Origin: Podaxis mareebaensis
Taxonomy: Eukaryota; Basidiomycota; Agaricomycetes; Agaricales; Agaricaceae
NCBI GenBank assembly: GCA_018524725.1
Contig: JAEUWP010000601.1
Span: 62,001-126,000, forward strand
Reading direction: 5' to 3'
DNA: 64,000 nt
Program-made: the position numbers and the translations under genes
Notes under the pieces: generated by a model
What the model saw: the letters and a program-made list of their open reading frames with translations, nothing else
Told to the model about the DNA's origin: nothing
Database searches by the model: none
Shown here: one piece after another, positions 13,801-26,409 of the stretch
How the letters are laid out: each line of letters begins with the position of its first letter
Numbering within the stretch: the stretch's first letter is position 1

Positions 13801-15287
13801 GCCGAATCGGCCGGAAGATACCTCCCAACGAACAACACGACAAACCATCACACGGACGGTCACACTTCCTAACGGCGAGAAACATGAGGAAGAGATTGAG
13901 CACATTCATGAGTACTCATGGCGAAACTTCTTTGCGACCATCAATTACGCAAAAATTATGCAGAAGCTGTCAAAGGGACGGCCGCATCGGATATGGATGC
14001 TTGTCCATTACAAGAGCTCTGTATGCAGTTCTTTAATTTCAATTTCGTGAACACACGCTGAAGGTGCATCTAGGCCGTACTGAAACGAGTTCTTCGTGTA
14101 ATGCATCCGATGTTGCAGCTGAACATTCTCAAATTGATCAAAGGCCAAGTTCCATATTGCGGTCGTCGGTGGAGGCAATGTGAGCTCAGGCTCAGCCACG
14201 TTTCCTCGAGGTGTTTTATTGACCCTTTACTCATCAAACCCAGCAAACATGAAGGTCATCACGGCAATATATTTGAATTGCCGGCCTGATCTTCGAGACG
14301 AATGGCTGACCGGCAACGAAGCTGAGGAAGGTCAAGGAGCTCAGGTGCGTCCTTGAAAGTCACCCTGGTGCTTCTGTTGATCGTTTCACAGGCTCAAGAA
14401 CAAGCCCTGCGCCATCTCGTCAAGTTCTGTATGCTAAAATATATGCCATTCAACCGAGACTATGATTAATGGTTACCTTACAGACAATACCAAGCGATAT
14501 GGCGTCGCAGCCTTAGGGAACCAGAACAGCCCGAAACACCGCAGATCTGGCAGCATATCGCAGCAAATGGACGGCTTACATCCTCCCGAGTTGTCAGGCA
14601 TAATCAGACCCCTTGGAACACCGAACACTGTTGATGCAGACGTTTTCCCTCCTCCTCGCTTACAAGCCCCTGACCCTAACACTTTCCTTCCCTATATTAC
14701 GGAAGACATTGCCTTCGAGGAAGAGTATGAAGAGTATCTGAAGGATTGGGGGTATTCCGATGAACAAATAGAGGACATGCCCCTCTTCGGCGGAGCATCT
14801 GCTTGGAGGAGACTGCCTTTCGAAACTGATATTGCCGATGGCATAAGTGACGGCGAAAGCGTCGTGTCTATCGGTGAATTAGGCGATGATGCGCGCCTTT
14901 ACCCGAACCGAGATGACAAGGATGTTGTTGATGAGAACAGGAATAACTGGGAGGTATGGACTCAAAGCGTGCATGATGTAGTCGAGCTAAAAATGCCCCC
15001 ACAGCATTTAAGTCCGAAGACGATGGCTGCTTTACCTAAATCACCCGCAGGCAACCGACGACCGAGTCCTGGCGGTGGACTGCGACCAGTCATACCTTTC
15101 GGATTGGACGATGGAAGTGCAATTGACATCGAAGATATTGAGGAGCCTGAGTTGGGTCCTGCACCGCGTGGACAATCTACTCCGTTCGCTGAAGGTGCAG
15201 GCGTTGATGAGGTCGAATATGCATATGGGTATGTCATCTGATATTCAGGCGATTACCAGCTTTGCTCATTACAGCCATAGTGTCTGA
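10862..15287 (+). CDS. FAR11: STRIPAK complex scaffold Far11/STRIP (N1221-DUF3402 protein)
   Basis: Far11/STRIP proteins scaffold the striatin-PP2A-kinase complex, which controls cell fusion, polarity and fruiting in filamentous fungi. The frame starts MFMSQEQERPSRG. It carries the N1221-type segment (PITLGQLKAAMANSMKPKQSWYDY, EDTVMAEIEEFYSYVEMPQAVENLKAWE, LTELSVYFGMLYHLIEVFKGHEDFAEEL, MSLDPPLPVYLF) and the C-terminal region with VLRVMHPMLQLNILKLIKGQ and NMKVITAIYLNCRPDLRDEW, ending in a disordered acidic tail. About 18 short introns were bridged in frame. One (11561-11612) needs a GC donor. The last intron, about 15229-15274, gives the ending YAYGHSV; if unspliced the protein ends YAYGYVI at 15241. 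Size is about 1,000 residues. A second in-frame ATG lies at 10868. Confidence 0.9.
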
Positions 15288-15585
15288 GGCTGGCAAGATA
15301 CTTTAGCTTTACTTGATGATTGTACAGCTTGTTAATCGATTCGTTTCTTCGATTCGTCACTGATTGTTGATAATCAAGACGGCCGGGTCATCATACCTTC
15401 AAGGTTACTATAGTCATCGCGGTGATAACACACGAGGTGTCAGGATCCTTACCACGAGGCGCGAACGCAATCGGGTACATCCCTTGTGATGACTCCCTTT
15501 CTCTTATTAACCTTCTCCAAGACTTCAGTCGACCTTTTCGGCTCTGACAGCTATTTGACTAGTGTTCCGACACAAGCCACCAAAG

Positions 15586-18500
15586 ATGGTTCAACCGGAT
15601 CGACCCGGTGGCTCCTCTAACAGCGTAACCTTGCCTTATCTAGGTTTCACACCACTACCGGTTGGAACCTCTACTCCAGGAGCGGTGACACCTGCACAGA
15701 AGCCGGTAAACGTGACCAAGAAAAGAAGATATAGGCCCATACGGTCAGTACCTTCACTCTTTGGTGCATTGATATGCCATTGATGTGTTTTACTGACCGA
15801 TATCACAGAAGTTGTTTACGTGAGAACACATTTAGTCATGTGTTCCCTTATTCTGATTTCCGTCGTTTTAGCATGCCACGAAAGAAAATTACAGGTATGT
15901 TCTCCGCGCCGAGATGCAATCAAGCCTGAATTCAACATGAGATCTTTGGCTTAGTGTGACAGAGGTCATCCTTGCAGGAAGTGGTGATTACCTTCGCTGA
16001 CAGAATCAATATGTATGCGCATTTTGAGGGCTATTCGACAGCATGGACCGTAGGACGACGGAACAATGCATATATCGTCCCCCTATACCACCCAGCCTGA
16101 GGTACCTGGCGCACTCGCAGTCCCAGTCAGAGTATGTCTTAGGGTTGGAATCGGTTAGTTAGGCGTGACTCATGAATCTTGTTAGATCCGAACAAGGTGA
16201 AAACGAAGGCTCGGATGGCCCAGCGAGCGAAGCAGAGCACCAAACGGTTCCATCACCGTCACATTCGACCCACGCTGCTCCAATTGCAAACCAACAGGTT
16301 GATCCACAACAATTCACGAGTATAGTTAACACCCTTTCCGCTATTCGCCAACTTTTAACCCAGAGAGCCGGCACAGAGGCCAATCTTGTAAACCTTCATG
16401 CTCAATACTCCAGGCGGTCGCTCAACGTTTACTTTCAGGGGGAGAATGTTCAAGATCCTAAAAGTATTGTTGGGGAGTTGAACATGTATTTTCCGAGCCC
16501 TGAACTTACATCCCAGCTATTGAAACACTTCTTTGATGATTCGCCCGTCCTTCCATTGTGGCCTATTCTTCATAAAGCAACCTTCCAACGTGCTTACACA
16601 CATTTCCACAATGCATCTTCACCTACGACGCAGGTCATAATGCTAGCGGTTGTCTGTTTAATATCCCTTCAATTATTGCCCGAATCCGCCAATGATGTGA
16701 GCTCGCAGCTTTCGAGTTTGTTCTTCTGACCAACATATTATTTGCTCAGGCCATCATATTCCAGGAATACACAACGGGTAGCAGGGATGACTTGAAATCT
16801 AGATTATACGAGTTTTCAACGTCTTTACTATCGAGCTTCGAGCTTCTCTCTCAACCTACAACGGAAGATATTCGGTCCTTACTTCTCCTTTCTCTATATT
16901 TCTGTGTGAGTCAGCTCCAAGCTCCTTTATTTGTCAATCTCAAGGCTAATCTAGCAACATGGTAGAACGAAGGGAATTATCCAGCAGCATTTTGGTCATC
17001 CGGTACGTTATCTCCCTGAGGCTCCCTACCGAAGACCAACGGTTCGTACAGGAAACGCCATCAGGATGGCCCAGCTCTGTATGCTCGACTGGGTAGTTGT
17101 TGACATCCATGGAACTGAAATATAGCGTATAGCCCAGATACACCAACAGGCGCTGGCCAACTCTCCGGACCCCTCAACGGCAGAGTTCACTCGCATCTTG
17201 TGGTGTAAGGTTCTCCACCTCATTTCATGCAAACTTATTCATAGGCATAGGGTCATTATTTCTCCTTGACTGGTGCGTATACTAAACCATTCAACTCAAC
17301 CCGGGACTGACGAAGTCGAGTCCAGTCACCAGTGCTATGTCTTTCAACGTCCCTATACAATTCTCGAACACGTAAGCCTTGGACAAGTGTAGCGAAACAA
17401 TGTACATTCATGTTCTTCCCCGGCAGCATTGCCACATCCCACTTCCCGAAGCCATCCACTACCTCGCTGACCAGAGTGGAGGTTTATCAGATACTCTCAT
17501 CGATAATAGTGGGCTCCACCGCTCAAAGTCTGGTAGCTTTGGGACTCATATTGTGGTTAGGTTTTCTCTTGACCCAAATCCAGTGGGCGCGACTGGCGGG
17601 AAAGGCCTGGGATATCTGTTCTTCAGCCCGGTCTACCATTGGAGATCTCCTAAGCGTGGAAAAGGCACTTCATGATCTAGAGTCTGGGCTACCACTGCCC
17701 TTCCGCATACATGATGTACCAGAAACCGCGTGCAGGGGAGTCAATTATTTTCAGGTCCGTCCTGTCTTTCATTTCAGCCACAAGTGACAGGCACTGGACT
17801 TGTGGGGCAGGGTCTGATATTCTCCTTACGAACGTGCCATATTCGCGCTCGTATTTTGCTTAAACTAGTACGAATCTTAATTGGCTGAGGGTAGCATTAG
17901 GATTAAGAAATTTTCTTTGCAGCAAAAGAGATGTTTGCACCATCTCCCCCACGATGACCATCTCCGCAAGTTCGGGGAGAGTGTTGGTGGAATCTGTATC
18001 GGACTTTGGTAAAGTTGACCTTTGTCGCACCGTCCTGTAAATCTTATCTCGTGATAGCCAGAAAATCCTCGCTTATCATCTTCGTGCTCAAAAGACACTA
18101 ACGCCATCTTACTTATGTTGGGGCGAACTAAGCCTGATTTCTTTTGAGGCAATACGTACGCTTCTCTCCCTCTGGACCGAGCTTTAACTGACTTAGCATT
18201 ATGAAGTATTTTTGGTAGCGTCTACCCTCGCTGATGCGGAGGTCTCCAGAAAGGACGGTCATTTGACTAAAGCCCTCTCCTGGATCACGACTGCCCAGTC
18301 TTTGCTCGAGAAGGCACCTCTCCACAATTTTCAGGCACGAAGGGCATTGAAAGCTATTGACACACTCCGCAACGCTATTCTTACAGCAGCAAGCCCTGCT
18401 TCTCGTCCTTGGCTGGTAGCTCACTTTGACGTAGACCCTGAAATGATGAAGTTTACGGAAGCCCGACTGATCCCTCCCGCCACTGTCAATTGTCTATCGA

Positions 18501-18625
18501 CAGATGGCATACTGGGTGATGTACTGCCCACCTCGTTGGGTCATCCCGAAGTGGACTTGCTCAGTGATGAGAACTTCATAGACAGAGTCCAGGCGTTCCT
18601 TGATTCTTGCATGCCTTCATCCTAG
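15586..18625 (+). CDS. Zn2Cys6 fungal-specific transcription factor
   Basis: Predicted nuclear DNA-binding regulator of unknown targets. The protein begins MVQPDRPGGSSNSV. A basic stretch (KKRRYRPIR) leads into a complete zinc cluster with cysteine spacing 2-6-5-2-8 (SCLPCHERKLQC, then DRGHPCRKCMDRRTTEQC). The cluster is assembled from exons at 15809-15819, 15872-15894 and 15955-15983 plus the exon starting at 16042. The fungal_trans middle region follows: FFDDSPVLPLWPILHKATFQRAY, FCNEGNYPAAFWSSGNAIRMAQL, EFTRILWWSLFLLD. From about 17,300 to 18,200 I could not fix every exon. The last exon is clear (VASTLADAEVSRKDGHLTKA to DSCMPSS). No pathway genes sit beside it. It is convergent with the DUF6533 gene. 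Confidence 0.82.
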
Positions 18626-18655
18626 TTCCTTGATTCTTGCGTGCCTCCACCCTAA
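18596..18655 (+). repeat. 30-base tandem duplication across the stop codon
   Basis: Units 18596-18625 and 18626-18655 differ at four positions. Each encodes FLDSC followed by four residues and a stop (TAG, then TAA), so the second copy is a decayed, now untranslated duplicate of the last exon end. Confidence 0.85.
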
Positions 18656-18718
18656 TTACCACTCTTCACCCGATACACTGTAGCATCTGGCGCCTCAGTC
18701 AACATGATACACATATGT

Positions 18719-20454
18719 TTACGAAAGGGGAAGATGATCATTTTTACTCAACCTCGATGTACGCGGCGTTACAGGAAAGACAGTAGCAGAATCGGTGGCC
18801 TCATTATTGAATACAGGAGGCGAGGGTACAGTCGACCTCCCATCAAAACTCGTGCTGATCATCGAGTGGTAGTAATAGGCTCCTCGGAGATTGAGGACGA
18901 GTCTGACGCCCATTATACATGTTCCAGCTATCGAAAACGCTTGGGAAAGGCCAACCCATTTAACCTATAATGATGATTAGCGGTGGCAGTGCGAGAAATA
19001 CCTTCGAAGAGGACTTACTGGGAGGACAATCCAGATCACCGCGTTCGCCACATACGTTAGCAGCGTTCTGCAAGGTATAGATCAGCGTACCAACAAGGCT
19101 CCAACACATAAAGGGCTTACACTGAGAAATATGAAATACTATCTCGTACAAGCGTTCTCCAAACGGGACCAGAAGAACCGAGACCATAGCCATGATATTT
19201 GACAATGATCCAAATGGTGAGAAGGAAGTATATACAATCCAGTGCAATGACGGGTATCCAGAATGCATAAAGGAATGATGGTATGTTATATGGTGCACAA
19301 AAGAAATATCCTGGGTATAGCGAGTTACTTGCTGCGTATGTTCGTGAGAATGCGGGAACTGGGCTGAGGGAAAAGGGTTACCTTCCAATCTACTGAATGC
19401 AAAAACGAGAATGATTATCATTGAAACTACTTCACAGGCGAAACTAGCACGAGCAGCGTGTTTGACGTATGGGGAATTTGAATACATGGCACATGTGCGA
19501 AGCAACATAGTACCTGTCATAATCGTCAACCATAAAATCCTGGTGGATCAAAAAGCCAGAATACGCACATTGCATTGACCAGACAATGATTGCCGTTCCA
19601 CACCCTTGGAAGATGAACCAAAATCGACCTTTGGTTGTAACGAATGATAAGCAATAGGCTTTTGATTGTTGATTAAATGCAAAGACTGCTTACAACTGAA
19701 TGTTAATCAAACGTTGTCCATTGAAATGAGTGAGTCGAAAGAGATAAGATAGACGAGAACATACAACTACGATGCGCGGTTAAACCTTTATGCAAGGGTA
19801 AAGAAAACTGGCGCACTTACGTTGTCATACGGCGGTGGTATGCAGAGCACTATCAGTATCTCATATTAGAGACCACCCAAAGACAGCGAGGCGACACGTA
19901 CTGATTGCATTGATTCTGGTGCGCAAGAAATAAATAAGCGTCAACCTAACCTTCAGAGATGTGACTCACAGGAGGAATAGACTCCCAAAATACCGATTCT
20001 ACAGGATCAGCCTATAATCAGAACATGCTGACACAATCAAGGAACACTGTCCATACCCAAAGGAACAAGGTTTTGGCAAGTGAAGGCGGCTTTTTCTGTT
20101 TAAACGGACAGAATGAACATCATTAAAATGGAACAATAAGGAGACCTTACCCATACTAGTTCAATCTGATATCAGATTGTCAATCAAACGGTCGGAGATT
20201 AGGTTGACGTGACAAGAAGCTCCTGCTTACCTCCTGGTCAAGAGTTATGACTGAGGGGTGATAGTGAGCTACGTTAGGGTGGAATACGCACATCAACTCA
20301 CGGTGATCATAAAGAGTGACAACGGTTGGTATCACTGAAAAGGCAGAGCGGAATGAGAATCTGGTAATCCACTATGGTGCGCAATATACATACGCTGGCA
20401 AATCCTGACCACATTGGCAACACGCACGGCTTGGATGAGATCGATGTGTTCCAT
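18719..20454 (-). CDS. DUF6533 seven-helix membrane protein
   Basis: Member of a large basidiomycete family of predicted multi-helix membrane proteins with an N-terminal DUF6533 domain; function unknown, receptor-like topology. The start MEHIDLIQAVRVANVVRICQ leads across short exons into LYDHLITLDQE, IELVW, KKPPSLAKTLFLWNRYFG and SLFLLLINAI, the DUF6533 signature. Then come GRFWFIFQGCGTAIIVWSMQ, LLRTCAMYSNSP and VVSMIIILVFAF helices, a late helix ANAVIWIVLP, and a hydrophilic cytoplasmic tail after GVRLVLNLRG. At least seven introns are needed. The junctions between about 19,000 and 19,380 are not fully resolved. The exons I could read show no stops, so it is probably intact. Confidence 0.78.
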
Positions 20455-22312
20455 TATTCTCCACTCGGTAGCAAATAAGGCCCGGACGAGGGGAATGGGG
20501 AACGAGAACGTGAAAGAGCAAAGGCACAGTGGAAAGGGGGGCAGTGACTAGCCCATAGCTGCTTCGGGGTCGATATATGCTGGATATATATCCTGTCCCG
20601 CATACCACAGCAACGTAAACAGGAGCCGTAAGCTTCTGCTATTAAGGAGAAGAACGTAGTTGTGTTGTCGTTGGATGTAAGAATAGATTCGAAGCCTAAG
20701 TTGGGAGCGTGTTAAACCCTCATTTACAGCAAATGCACATAAAAGGCAGTTCTCCCATATACCCCGGCTTTCTGGAACCAACACCGTTGTGATTTGAAGA
20801 GCACATCAGTTGCGTTACTGTAGGTAATATTCTATGGCGGACCTAAGGACCGGCGTTCAGGTTCCCCTCTCCGCCGACAAGTGCAAACCTCGAGCGATCG
20901 GACCTACAGCCAAACAAGAAGTTCCCCGTTGAATAATTCATTTCCTGTTTTCAGCCCGAAAATTTACTCGAGGTCAAGCAAGATCAGCGGAAGTGTGGTC
21001 TAAGCTGAGCGCCCTCGCGTTTGGGAAAGAGTCAAGCTAGACGTATAGGTGGGAAGCTGGCGCGTGGAATACATGAACAAGCTAAATGGTTCACCACAGC
21101 GTCGCGAGCATTATGTGGGAGGCATGGGGCATCTGTGGCGGGATCGGCGGTCTTGGAGATAAAATAGAGGCTCCTTCCAGTAGAAGCCCGGATCAATGAA
21201 TGAGGCGGCGGGAGGCTAGCGGAATGGTGGTAGAAATAGAAAGTACGCAATATTATCAGCTGGGTAGCCAGATACGCGACAGCACTCACATAATTCCCAG
21301 CAGCTCTTAGGGATCCTGAAGGCATCACAGCTCGGATCGGACTGGGAGGAAATTGGTGGAGGAAAGCGCATTAATCGAACAAATTCTCGATATACCTTTG
21401 ATTTGACTGTAGTTGAGCGTTATAATACCAGCGCCAGGGATCTTGAGGAGGACAGTTAATGGGTTGTAGTGTCGCGATTCTAGAGAGTTATACCGCAAAA
21501 CTGGTTTTCGGATCGTCGCTCGAGTGGAGGTATAATTGTCCAAGATAATTACACATCATCACCGATTACGTCTGATGTACAGTCCCTGGACTACAGTGTC
21601 CGCTCGTACGAGAAGTCAGGTGTGGTCAACCTTTTTAGGCGCGCAGGTGGCACATTTGGGCTCAAAAGTGTCCAAACATCCTTTGTATCGATTGATCTGC
21701 GCTCTTCTAGTTCTCCGTCTATTCCGATCACCGATATGTAGAGATATAGGGTCCTCCGGAAGACCTTGAAAGGAAGAGAGGAAATAGTCTAGCAACGGTG
21801 GGGTCCAGGTTTGTTTGTGCGCTCCACTTCGCATTTTCTGGCCTCCCAGAAGGAAAAAAAAAAATATTTGTATGGTTTTTCTGCATTTGTGAGCAGCAGA
21901 TAGGCAGTTAAACCCGGCTAGTCGAGGCAAAGACGAAGAGGAAGGGGGGAAGAACTAGGTATTTTGTTCATTTGTTTATGTGTATGGGCATGGTTTGTGC
22001 CGTGTTTTATTGTGTCTTCCACAATTTGGACGCTTGTCGGTGTATGTTGAATACAGTGGCCACAGACACACTAAGGAGGTGCATCCTCTCCTCCGTTGCA
22101 CTCTCGGAACTGAGTGGCCACAAGTGGTCCCAGCATGTTATACAATCTGGACGCGCCTGGGCAGTAGGGAGGGTCCGTGCGCAGAAAACTGGAATTCCCA
22201 TGTATCTGACATAAGCAGTCTGAATCGTGGGTTGTTTGCTTGCCCTCGACCACCATCTGCCCCCGCCAACCAGCAACAAACACTCGCATCCAGCGGTCTC
22301 GTAATTGGGTAA
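20455..22312. other. Divergent intergenic region
   Basis: About 1.9 kb between the starts of the DUF6533 gene (minus) and the forkhead gene (plus), presumably holding both promoters. There is an 11-base A run at 21854-21864. Minus-strand open frames of up to about 100 codons (for example 21032-21328) are not recognisable. No RNA genes or mobile elements seen. Confidence 0.45.
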
Positions 22313-23727
22313 ATGTCACAACAACAACAACCTCAAGCAATGCAGCCCATGATGGATCAACAACCTCAACAGCCTCAGGACGTTAATACCAATTCCTATT
22401 ACCCTCAGGACAACGACCTCACCGGGGGCCTCCCTATTAACCTTGACTCCCTGCGGGACGGTCCTCCTGGGAGCAAGCCCTTCTATCCATATTCGACACT
22501 CATCCGGTACGTTCTCCTCCACGGTGGCTCCTGCGAGCCAGGAGTCATAAAGCCACTATGAGTCCGAGCCTAATTAACCCGTCTCTCCAGCTACGCCATT
22601 AAGGGCTCTCCAAACCAGAAACTGCTCCTAGAAGATATTTATTACGCCATTGAGTCTAGAGTGCGTGTCCTGAATTTTTGTAGATTTTAGTACGTCCCGA
22701 TTGAGCTCTTCTATCCAGTTCCCCTACTTCAGAACTGCGCCGAGCGGTTGGAAAGTGAGTACCGTTGTCATAAATCTTGGTGGTATGAGGTGTTTGTTTG
22801 GGATCAAAATGCATGCGAACGCGTCTCGCGTTCGCGCTGTTGTTATTTGACTGTCTCTATTTGTTGTCGGGAGTTTATCGTTCCCTTCTGCACCCAAACA
22901 CTTCATTTGACGCATGCGAATTCCGAATTCAGGCACTAACATACCTTTTACAGAACTCTGTTCGCCATAATCTTTCGTTGAATCCATGTTTTGAGAAGGT
23001 TCCCCGTCCTCTCACGGATCGTGGGAAGGGTTCCTACTGGACTGTAAATGATAACGTCGATCCTCGTACCGGTGTTCATCGCGTCCGGAAGAAGAAGAAC
23101 AAAAATTCCAAGACTCGCGGATCTGAAGAGGCCGAGCAGCAACAGGCACAAGCCCAGGAATTTCATCCTCCTGAGGCTCAGGCGCCTGCTCCCCAGACTT
23201 ACGATGATCCGAACGCGCACGCTCATGCACAGTTCGTTGCACCCCCAACCATGCATCCTGACGAAGCAGGCCCCAGTCGGCAGCAAGTTCCGTATCCCCC
23301 GCCATACCCACCGTAAGTAACTCCTTCATATCGAATTCACAATCTCACTGTTGATTTCAGATTCAATCCCAATTTTCCCATGATGGCGCCTGACCCCCGC
23401 TTCCCTCCCCCGATACCTGGTGTGCTCCCGATCTCTCCTGACGAAGGCTTCGAGCTGGACGAGCATGGTAATGTCAACTGGCGTCTGGCATGGTTAAAGG
23501 AACTTGGACACCTTCAACAGATCACCGCGGAGCAGGAGAAGGCTGGCGTCGATCCTGAGTGGTACAGGATGATGCTATTCCGTGTTCGCAGTGCCTTGAT
23601 GCCACCTCCACCTATGAATCCAGAAGTCATGCATGGCATGCCACCGCCACATATGCAGCCGCCGCCACCGCAGAATGCCGTTGAGATGGCTCAGCAGGCG
23701 CAAACGCAGCAACAGCCAACTCAGTAA
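22313..23727 (+). CDS. Forkhead-domain transcription factor
   Basis: Predicted winged-helix DNA-binding regulator. Exons 22313-22506, 22591-22660, 22719-22754, 22954-23312 and 23361-23727 join in frame to 341 residues. A Gln-rich N-terminus ([19 protein letters not shown]) precedes the domain: [38 protein letters not shown], then [20 protein letters not shown] and [11 protein letters not shown]. Recognition helix NSVRHNLS is intact. The tail after residue about 160 is rich in Pro, Gln and Met. It is unlike the FHA-containing forkhead gene at 43378-45697, which has no similar N-terminus. The targets cannot be read from the sequence. Confidence 0.93.
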
Positions 23728-24151
23728 ACGGTTGGCGTTTCTCGGTCGGACGCTTGGATATCTCGTTCTTTCCTTGGCTTTTCTGTTTTCGACTTTTTTT
23801 TATCTTACACTTTGTTTTCTCGCTACGAAGTCGTGTTTACCTCGCTCATCGTGATCTATTAGTACCCCCTATAATCAAGCGATGCGTTGGGTGAGGTTGT
23901 ATGTACTGGACGCCGCACATATAACTTAATTAGCGCAACGATATACAATACTCCTGCTTTGTAATGTGGAAAGCGGCCGACCGCCGAAAGCTGAGTCAGT
24001 GTCGAGATGAAGCTAGATAAGGCTATGTCAGCAATTACATATGGAAAACGAAATCTCGCTACTTAAGTATTTCCTATTTTCTGCTCGACTCAAACCCCAA
24101 CTGTCCTTAGAGGCAGCTCGCACACCCTCTCTCCCGCCACTACCTCATTAC
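23728..24151. other. Intergenic, forkhead 3' end to Dre2 start
   Basis: A T-rich 3' flank of the forkhead gene, then the Dre2 promoter. An ATG at 24041 is in frame with Dre2 and would add 37 residues (MENEISLLKYFLFSARL...). This looks like leader rather than protein, but it cannot be excluded. Confidence 0.45.
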
Positions 24152-25267
24152 ATGTCACCCACTGCTGTATTTCAGCCAGCAGGAAATATGGCCAACGGTC
24201 AGGCTGTTTCTGCTGCTGTTCCCGTCAAGGGGCCTGCTCTCGCCATTGGCACTCTCTCGACTGCGCAGGATGGTAAATACCAGTCATTGGTATCGGATTT
24301 AGAGGCAACGAGACACGTAGACAAGCAGATGCTGGATCGTTTGGTTGACAATGGTGCGGAAGTCACCTCTGGAATTACTAAATTACATCGCCGCTGACTT
24401 TGGTATATCAGCCACGACACTCGAGCCGTCCTCGTATGCCTCTGCACATGTCATCCTAACAGATGCAGAGTATCAATCCTTGGCACCCAATCTCTCCGAT
24501 TTCCTAGCACAGCTGCTGTCTGGCCTCAGCCCACTGGGCACTCTTCACTTGCTCAACCTCACCTCCGCAATCCAAACCCTTCCTTCCGAACTGACACTCG
24601 CCGGATTCAATGTCCTGTCTACACTTCCAGACCAAGGCACCATCATCGCGCAAAAGCCCCCGCATGCCCCATCCACTACCGTTTCCCTCAAGTCACGCTC
24701 CACAACCGATGCATTCGCACCGGTTTCTACGAACGGCTCAGCGCCCTCGGTGCCACTTCCGAAGAAAACCGACCCAGCAAAGAAGAAAGCGTTATGGGCA
24801 CTAACGTCACCCTCGGGCAATGCAGACAAAATCGATCCCGAGTCTCTCCTTACAGAAGCGGACAAAACTCGTCCCCAGCCCACGTGCGAACCTGTGAATT
24901 CCAATGCGCCTCGGCGAAAAAAGGCATGCAAAGGTTGCACGTGTGGGTTAGCAGAGCTGGAGGAAGAGGAAAGGAGGAACGGGAAAGTTGTGTTGTTGGA
25001 TGGATCACAGACGGGCGAGACGATGGTGGTTACCCAGAGTGAGAAGGAGAGATTGGTGAATGCTGCTAAGAATGCGCCGAAGGCGACAAGTAGCTGCGGA
25101 AATTGCTTCCTTGGGGATGCCTTTAGGTGTGCGAGTTGCCCCTACCTCGGTATGTTCTTTTCGCTGTGTGTGCTCTCATTCGAGAGATTAACTTTTCCGT
25201 CATAGGTTTGCCTGCTTTCAAGCCTGGCGAAAAAGTCGAGATTGACTTTGGTATGGATGATATTTAG
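24152..25267 (+). CDS. DRE2: Fe-S assembly protein Dre2/anamorsin (CIAPIN1)
   Basis: Dre2 takes electrons from the diflavin reductase Tah18 for cytosolic iron-sulfur protein assembly. Exons 24152-24353, 24412-25149 and 25206-25267 give 333 residues. The N-terminal part is a degenerate methyltransferase-like domain. The C-terminal half has both cluster motifs: [17 protein letters not shown] (CX2CXC type) and [21 protein letters not shown] (the paired CX2C motif), ending [18 protein letters not shown] as in the family. The cysteine motifs look complete. I chose the ATG at 24152 because the upstream in-frame ATG adds an unlikely leader. Confidence 0.95.
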
Positions 25268-26409
25268 ATACATTTGACAATGCATACGTCGTCCCCTGAT
25301 TGTGAACTTCTTCGACGTCTTCCGCCGGTCTTGGAAGCTCCACGGACTGTGAGCTTGCACGGTTGTAATACTCTGCAACTCTGGTTCTTTTATTTTGACT
25401 GTACATATCTTACAATTTGCGCCGTGTAAAAGTATGACTACATCCGTTATCCATGATGCTCTCGTTTCTGTCGACTCTCCGATCCTCTCAAAAATTTGGC
25501 CCCACTATCTTATCAGATATGTCAGATATTGACCATCCCAAATCCCCTTGCCAAGCAAAGGTTTCTCTAATCCTATTAATCCGCCCATGGCGTACGTAAG
25601 TACAAACAGGTACAAACAGTCCTTCGTCTTATCTCTCCGCTCTATACATGTCCGATTCGTCCGAAAGCCCGAATAAACTCAACCCCCACAGAACACTTCA
25701 TTGCTGAGCTCACTTCGATACAAATCCTGATACCTCCTTTGGAGTTCGCTCCTCTCATTCTAAAAAGGTCCCCTAGCATGACAGAGGGTCACCAATGCTC
25801 CTCTACGTCTTTGACCGTGAGCAAAACCTCCGACTGCAAATACCAATTACGAATGTTATCACTGTTACTTATACCTGTATGAATATATCTCAGCTAAGTC
25901 TCAAAACCGACAACCGAGCGACTGATACTGGACATTTCTATGCAAAAATCATAACACAAACAATGGTACCATGGAACACCCCGCATTTCGAACAGCGATA
26001 AGTACAAGAACTTGCCACAGGGAGCAACAAACGATAAGATGTATGTCAGAAGTCCGCCAGGGTCTGGATGACAAAGTCAACACTTCTAGTTTTCCATTTT
26101 ATCTATTTAAAGTGATACATACCTCCTGAGCCATCCGATAAGAGGAAGCACAAAAGGAATCGTAGGGGTCTTGTCCAAGGCATCGCGGCATGTCGTGATT
26201 GTGAACCCCCTAACGAGGCCGGAATCTTCATGTGGCAGGACCCCGGATGAGACTTCCTAAGCAAGACCCCGGAGCGCGAAAATATGTCATCATCATCAAT
26301 TCCAGATTTTTCACATCCAATTATTTACCTTCAACACATTCTGAAGGGCTCTCGACTTCATGTTCTGAACCACCCACTCGATATATTTTTTCCCTGAAGC
26401 TCACGGCAA
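25268..26409. other. Intergenic, Dre2 to Bcd1
   Basis: 1.1 kb with no supported gene. A short direct repeat (GTACAAACAG twice) lies near 25601-25620. The rest is presumably 3' flank of Dre2 and promoter of Bcd1. Confidence 0.45.
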
